Assembly (NCBI GenBank): GCA_030544235.1
Contig: CM060462.1
Coordinates: forward strand, 33,553,526-33,617,525
Origin: Lepturacanthus savala
Lineage: Eukaryota; Chordata; Actinopteri; Scombriformes; Trichiuridae
Length of the DNA stretch: 64,000 nt
Reading direction: 5' to 3'
The translations under genes and the position numbers were made by a program. A model generated the notes under the pieces. That model worked only from the letters and a program-made list of their open reading frames with translations. It searched no databases and was not told the origin of the DNA. Shown piece after piece: positions 58,501 through 64,000 of this stretch (position 1 is its first letter; every line of letters starts with the position of its first letter).

Positions 58501-59904
58501 CAATGGGGAACCAGAGTGATTGAACTTCAGGGTTCAAGGTTATTTCAACAATGGATTGTTTCTTCTAATTTGCATTTTCCCCCCCAATATTACAATTTTG
58601 ATATAATATGCTATTCTTTAAATTATTTAGTTTTTATTTTATCCTTTATCATTTTTTCAAATAACAAAATATATTGCATGATTTAAGTATGACCAACACA
58701 ATATTAGATGCGTTTAGTAAAATGTTCTTTTCTTGTTAGAAATGAATTAAAAGATGTATGACAAGTATCAGTGATCCCTGTCTTAAGGTATTTGGCTCAT
58801 CTGGAGCATTGGTGTTCAGCATTTTGGCCATACAGCGGTCATATAGCACCATACAGCGGTCATATAGCACCATACAGCGGTCATATAGCACCATACAGCG
58901 GTCATATAGCACCATAGCACCATACAGCGGTCATATAGCACCACACTGCAGTCATATAGCACCACACAGCAGTCATATCGCACCACGCAGCTGTCATATC
59001 GCACCATGCAGCTGTCATATCGCACCATGCAGCTGTCATATCGCGCCATATAGCTGTCATATGGCACCATACAGCTGTCATATCCACTATACAGCTGCCA
59101 TATAGCACCATACAGCTGCCATATAGCACCATACAGCTGTTGTTTGTGGCATTTTATTAACTACTGGCACAAGTTTGTAGTATTACCCTGTAAGTGACCT
59201 CACGTCATGCGATCACATTGTAATCGCGTCTGTTGGTTTAGAAAATCATGTTTTATCATATCACGATATTATTGCAGATGCAATTGATCGTTCAGTCCAA
59301 GCTCAGATTGTAATGGTGTGGTTCATTGAGCATAAGATATCACACATGGATCGGCAGTGTATATACAGACTACTGATTAAAATATTACACAATCTAATGA
59401 TCTCTGCCTGGCAACTTTGATTGCAGATTGATATGTTTGTCTTTTTTCCCCCCTCCTCTATTGTTCTGCTGTAATGCAGACAGACCCCTCTAGTGGCGTC
59501 GCCCCCATGCCAGCAGGGACCCCAGTCAGCAACGATCTCTTCAGCCAGGCACTACAGCAAGCTCTGCAGGCCACCAACATGTCAGCTTTACAGGTGTGGT
59601 TATGGAAGCTTTAAAAAGTTTCTATTCTGTGCTGCTGCAGCAGTTCACTTCTTTTTTTGCAGCGCCTGAAAAGTACTGGCACTTTAGACGCCGGTGACTT
59701 TGGGCAGTCTTTGGGTTTAACAGCTTTCTCTGTCTTGTGTTTTTTCTTTTTTTGTTCCGTCAGGGCCGCTGGCAGTCCCAGATGCAGCAGCTCAGGGACA
59801 TGGGGATCCAGGACGAGGAGCTGATGCTGAGGGCGCTGCAGGCCACAGATGGTGACATCCAAGCTGCCCTCGAGCTCATATTTGCTGGAGGCCCAGGACT
59901 CTGA
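54786..59904 (+). CDS. ubl7: UBL7, ubiquitin-like protein 7 (complete, 10 coding exons)
   Basis: UBL7 carries an N-terminal ubiquitin-like domain and a C-terminal UBA domain that binds ubiquitin. Coding exons are 54786-54960, 55622-55741, 56217-56302, 57303-57387, 57482-57539, 57655-57788, 58041-58090, 58194-58370, 59480-59593 and 59764-59904. They sum to 1140 nt (379 aa plus stop), close to the human 380 aa. All introns are GT-AG and every phase matches. The UBL domain spans about residues 1-95 (SSPDWHLSLKL, VHCGRKLKDDLTLD, GIQPGSTLHILKK). The middle has NKESLDQIIVATPGL, GVLQDKDLF and HPALVNAI. A Ser/Ala/Thr-rich linker ends in GPRPITQSELATALALAST and NDLFSQALQ. The UBA domain spans about 335-375 (LRDMGIQDEELMLRALQAT, GDIQAALELIFAGG). 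No stop or frameshift interrupts it, so the gene looks functional. Orthology is by recognition, not search. Confidence 0.97.
55418..55505. repeat. (TA)n microsatellite in a UBL7 intron
   Basis: About 42 TA units, followed by two telomere-like CCCTAA units (55507-55518). Confidence 0.97.
56899..56985 (+). repeat. Dispersed repeat copy E, in a UBL7 intron
   Basis: GTCATGTGGTGTAACTCTAA and TTGGTACCAGATAGTTTACA match the core of copies A-D. It lies in the intron between the third and fourth UBL7 coding exons. Confidence 0.7.
58828..59140. repeat. 21-bp minisatellite in a UBL7 intron
   Basis: About 15 copies of a unit with core CATACAGCGGTCATATAG, drifting to CAGCTGTCATAT. It lies between the 177-bp and 114-bp UBL7 coding exons. 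The unit is 7 codons long, so several frames stay open on both strands and look like false proteins. Confidence 0.95.
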
Positions 59905-60127
59905 GCCTGTACCCCCACGGACAGAAGCTTTTATAGAGACGAGAGGAGAGAGCTGGAGTAGACTTTCACAGGCTTCTTGGAAATTTGGTCATCCAGCTAC
60001 CCAGTAATTATATGACGGTAGACACAATAATTGTTATGACTGCCTCATTTTCCTTGAAAAATGCTGCTACCATTTCAAGCGAGCTCCACAAAGTTTTTGT
60101 TATCGATGTTACTAGGATTGTAATAAA
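59905..60127 (+). other. ubl7: UBL7 3' untranslated region with AATAAA
   Basis: The sequence after the TGA stop has no further conserved frame. An AATAAA hexamer at 60122-60127, 218 nt past the stop, is the first good polyadenylation signal. Confidence 0.6.
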
Positions 60128-60184
60128 TTCAATCTGCATACCTCATCAGCTGAACTGTCAACCTGTTTATATTGATTAGTCACT

Positions 60185-60745
60185 CACTTAACATAGGCAT
60201 TCTTCAGCACAAGGCAACTCAACATGCTTTACAATACATTAGGGGCATCAGAGCGCAGTGCAGAATATTATACAAATTAGCCTATAAAAGACATAAATCT
60301 AATAAGTCATCAAAAATAAAAGATAAGCATTCAATAAAAGTAATGAAATAAGATGAAAGGACAAACAAATATGAGCATGAATGTTCCAGGGTCCTGCAAA
60401 AAATGATTTGATTCGACAAAAGGGAGTTTGTTCCCAAAATCTGTTGCATAACAACTGACTGCTTCTCCGTATTTTTTTTTAACTCTGGGGCCAGAAATAA
60501 GATCCGTCCCAAATGACCCAAGAGGTTTAAAAGGTTCATAACAGCAGCAGTAGCAGCAGGTCGGAAATGTGTTTTGGCCCTAAATCATTCGGAGCTACGT
60601 AAACCAACAGCAATATTTTAAAATCGATTCTTTGACAGACAGGAAGCCAGTGTAAATATCTCAGAACTGGAATGATGTCATCCACCTTCTCGGTCTTAGT
60701 TAGGACTCAAGCAGCAGCAGCAGAGCTCTGGATTAATGAGACATT
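60185..60745 (-). mobile_element. LINE (CR1/L2/Rex-like) ORF2 end and 3' tail
   Basis: The minus-strand translation in pieces gives TGFLSVKESILK, EPFKPLG and KKNTEKQSVVMQQILGTNSL, corresponding to the family pattern 'HWLPV..RI.FK…RP.RS…FG..A…APHIWN.LP'. It is broken by stops. It lies just after the UBL7 poly(A) signal, in opposite orientation. Confidence 0.65.
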
Positions 60746-62400
60746 GTTGTAGTGGCTCAATCAACTGAAAAAAAATACATAGAGTTTTTCCAACATTTAA
60801 TTTTAGTCTTTTTTTGGCTCTAAATGATCTATTTATCAGGGACATTTGCTGTCAAATACTGCATTGGGCTGTGATTCAGACTGTTCATGTCCATTTGGTT
60901 TTTAATTATTCAAGCATAAAATCCTATAATTAGTGAATTTCATTATTAAAATGGCATCTCATACAGTGCCCTAAAAAACACTACATTTCCAGTGTCTATT
61001 CATAGTATATGTAATTCCTGAATTCGTACACTAGATGGCAATGTAGTAGTTTATTTCCCAGACATGACTGATTACCACAGGCCAGTGCTGTGGATTTATT
61101 GTCTTTCCTTTCCTAAATTTAAAATCATCTTTTTTTTTTTTTATTGTTGTAGCCAATCATTTAAAAGAGGATGAATGAGGTGACAGATTTATTAACAACC
61201 ACTGAAATGTTTTTTACCATTAGCTGAGCTCTTTTTTTATCTCTCCCCCCTACAGCCTTATTGTAGTGAGCTGAAGTACATTTGCTTTGTCTCATAGTCT
61301 CCCATCAGGGTATTTTAGGGGGGGACATATTGTGCTGCAGTCCCCCCTCCTCCCCTTCCCCCCCACTATCTTTGGTTCTCCATCTACAGTAATTGCCCTG
61401 CTTGGTTTTATTACTGCATCTGTGAATGTGACAGCTCAATCAGTGGATTGCCCTTTCACGAGCACAGCACCCAAACAGCGCTTTGTGTCCGTCTGTCCCC
61501 GTTACCGTTTTATATGCACGCACACCTGCGGGCAATTTCCACCTCCAACTTCCTCCAAGGGTATTTTAAAAATAAAGTATTTCCACTGGGCTGCAGGAAA
61601 CGGTGTCAGGGCTTCAACAAAACAACAGTGACTAAAAGTGTCACCAGCTTTCTCTCCAATTAAATAAGAAGAACCTGTTGTGGTTGCCAGGATACATTTG
61701 TGGAATGTTAAATGAGTCGGGATAATGTGACATAGTTCTGCATTGATTTCAGTTACAGAGTTGTTTTTTTTTCGTGCTTCATTTGCTGCTAAGCTGTGAA
61801 AGCGGATTTAACATTTGTGGCAGCATACATACATCAAAGTGTGTTATGTCTATTTAATTTATGTATAAACTATCATTCCATGCCTTCCAGGATGTTCTAA
61901 ACCATGTGAAGTTGGAGACAACTGATGGTGTAAGAAGGGCTACACACCATATATTTGCGTGTCTTTATTGTCACATGTCAGGCTATATGTTGTCTGTGAG
62001 GACCCTGCCTGATATTACAGTCATTCTTCTATAGCCAGCCTTACATTAGAAGAGAGCTGACAAGTACAGTTTGTTGACACTTTCATCTAACCGGACATGG
62101 ACAGATGGTTTGTTACACATAACCATCTGGGAAATCATCCATGGAAATGGTTTGGAAAAGGTCAGTGCTTGAAAAAAATGACTTGGCAGGTGAGTGGATG
62201 AACCTGGATGAACTGGAATGTACCAGTTAGATGGACGAGTCGTCATCTTGTGATCACGAGATCATGCAAGATGCTGATTGGTCGAACTACACTTAACATT
62301 AACGTTACCTTTAATCCTCACCACTATGTGCAGAACAGATATGGGCACAGATCAGGTTCCTACAGGATACAGACAGATAAGTTGTAGCCGGGACAATCTT
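60746..62400. other. Non-coding stretch downstream of UBL7
   Basis: No supported gene. Short frames near 61290-61660 match nothing I know. Confidence 0.55.
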
Positions 62401-62768
62401 GTGTCACACACTTGTGACATCTTCTATACCCACTTATTCCTCATTAGGGTCACAGGGGTCTCCTGGAGCCGATCCCAGTGCATTACAGGCAAGAGGCAGG
62501 GATGCACCCCAGATGGTCTCTAGCCTATTGTGGAGCACACAGACCATTCACTCACACCAATGGGCAATTTAGTGTCTCAAATTAACCTCAGCATGTTTTT
62601 GGATGGTGGGAGGAAGCCGGAGAACCCAGTGAAAACCCACGCAGACACGGGGAGAACAGGTAAACTCCACACAGAAAGGTCCCAGACCCAGGACCAAGGA
62701 GGTCTTGAACCTGTGACCTTCTTGCTGTGAGACAACATTGCTAACACCTGCACAACTGTGTCGCCCCT
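62401..62768 (+). repeat. Widespread fish repeat ('atgggcaatttagtgtc…gtgtcgcccc' type)
   Basis: Contains GGGCAATTTAGTGTC, CATGTTTTTGGATGGTGGGA, ACCCACGCAGACACGGGGAG and the end TGTGTCGCCCC, a repeat present in many ray-finned fish. The open frame across it is not a gene. Confidence 0.75.
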
Positions 62769-63124
62769 AAAATGTATTAATTTGCTTTATTTAAATTTAA
62801 GTTAATTTAATTCCCACTCAGGATAATACACAGTTCCAGCAGAGAAACACAATTAAGTTTCGTCATTCCATTCGTCTGGAAAGAAGCAGGAAAAAGAAAA
62901 TCTTATTATACCAGTGCCGACTCACTCAAAGCATAAATAATAAATAGAAATAGATGGCCTGCCAATTACAGTCACTCAGCAATCAATACTTTCAGTAATA
63001 TGAGAAAGAGAAAAATACAATAAACCAATAAGCCAGACACAATGATACCCTATCACTTTAAAAAGACTATCGTCTGACAGCTTCATCTTGTTGTTTATTC
63101 TTTTATAAACATTTGTCTTGAATT

Positions 63125-63193
<69 letters not shown>

Positions 63194-64000
63194 ATTTAAC
63201 AACTGAAATACATCTGTTCTAAGGTGGTTCATGCATATTGACCCTTACAATTAAATTCTCTCATCTGAAATAAGAACAAACAAGTGTCCTATTTTTTGCA
63301 TTATATTTTTAAGGAATAAAGGCAATATCCACATGGCTGTAAAATGTAATGCATAAGAGAGGCAGATTAATATAAATAAAAAATATAAAATATATATTAA
63401 TATTATTTTCATTCCTAATGCTTTGGACACAGCTTTGCCACAGTTTTTTTTCTGAATGATTGCAGCATGCTTAAGCCATAGACATCGAGAATTTGAATAG
63501 CTGTTAAAAGTCATAGAATTCATTGAATGGTTTGTTAGACTTCCTCTGTGTCAGGAAATGACATAAACTAGAAAGACGTCGCCCTAATGAATGGAGCCCA
63601 GAGCTCTGAAGCCGGCACCAATCTACCCAATTACTGCCACAGTGGCCGGAGATTCAGGTAACACGCAGGGCTGTGCACCGTGTAGTTATGGGCACTATGT
63701 AAAGCAAATAGAAATCATCAGTGCCAGACCTTTTATAATGGTGTAAAAGCTCTTCTAATCAAGTCCTCGCAGACGACCAGAACAATAGCAACACTATTCT
63801 CTCCCAGCTGAAATCCTCAGACGTGCCAGAGGATGAGGAAATAATAGAGAAATATAAAGCCCCTCCATCCATTTTGTTTTTGTGGAAGGTAAACTCACGT
63901 GTTATTAACATGCTGCATGTTACCTGAGATTGCTTTCTGCCTGGCGGAATATGAAAAGAGCTTCTGACGGACACAAGGCCATTTTATCCCCTTGTCACCC
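62769..64000. other. Right-end non-coding stretch
   Basis: AT-rich with a (TA)n tract. A balanced block at 63560-63690 (CCCAATTACTGCCACAGTGG) could be a conserved element. No gene seen. Confidence 0.5.
63128..63187. repeat. (TA)n microsatellite
   Basis: About 30 TA units. Confidence 0.97.

Noticed and set aside
58758..59132. Repetitive open frames on both strands
   Set aside because: They arise from the 21-bp minisatellite and have no splice or family support.
62278..62730. Two open frames near the right end
   Set aside because: They cover a very common fish repeat ending in TGTGTCGCCCC.

Overview
The window looks like nuclear DNA of a ray-finned (teleost) fish. It is AT-rich and mostly non-coding, with long (TA)n and (CA)n microsatellites, and with split vertebrate genes that have clean GT-AG introns. 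It also holds many fish-type mobile elements: a Tf1/sushi-group chromovirus, Tc1-like DNA transposons, hAT-like fragments, CR1/L2/Rex-like LINE tails and several widespread fish repeats. Most short open frames in the window are chance or repeat-derived.

Two host genes are supported, in head-to-head (divergent) orientation about 14 kb apart. On the minus strand is part of CD276 (B7-H3), an immunoglobulin-superfamily membrane protein of immune regulation. A signal-peptide exon (40112-40207), an IgV exon (26307-26657) and an IgC exon (23136-23432) all join in phase 1. The transmembrane and cytoplasmic exons were not found and probably lie beyond the left edge. On the plus strand is a complete UBL7 gene (ubiquitin-like domain plus UBA domain): one leader exon and ten coding exons (54786-59904) join into a 379-codon protein. 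Both genes map to 15q24 in human, so the neighbourhood fits old synteny.

Between them sits a full-length, apparently intact LTR retrotransposon (46775-52437). It has two 635-bp LTRs that differ at 4 sites, a 5-bp GTCAG target duplication, a polypurine tract and one uninterrupted 1466-aa Gag-protease-RT-RNase H-integrase-chromodomain frame. A 10-nt site just inside the 5' LTR is perfectly complementary to LTR sequence 31 bp downstream of a TATA-like box, the layout expected for the self-primed Tf1/sushi group. The element landed inside an older fish repeat rich in 'tacttttactt' units.

The left part, 1-23 kb (probably CD276 intron or 3' flank), and the large CD276 intron (26.7-40.1 kb) hold repeats, a decayed Tc1 copy, a hAT/BED-finger fragment, LINE tails, an interstitial telomeric tract and several perfect short hairpins. 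The right end (60-64 kb) is the UBL7 3' end, then a LINE tail, a common fish repeat and microsatellites. No CRISPR array, rRNA, tRNA or prokaryotic feature was seen.
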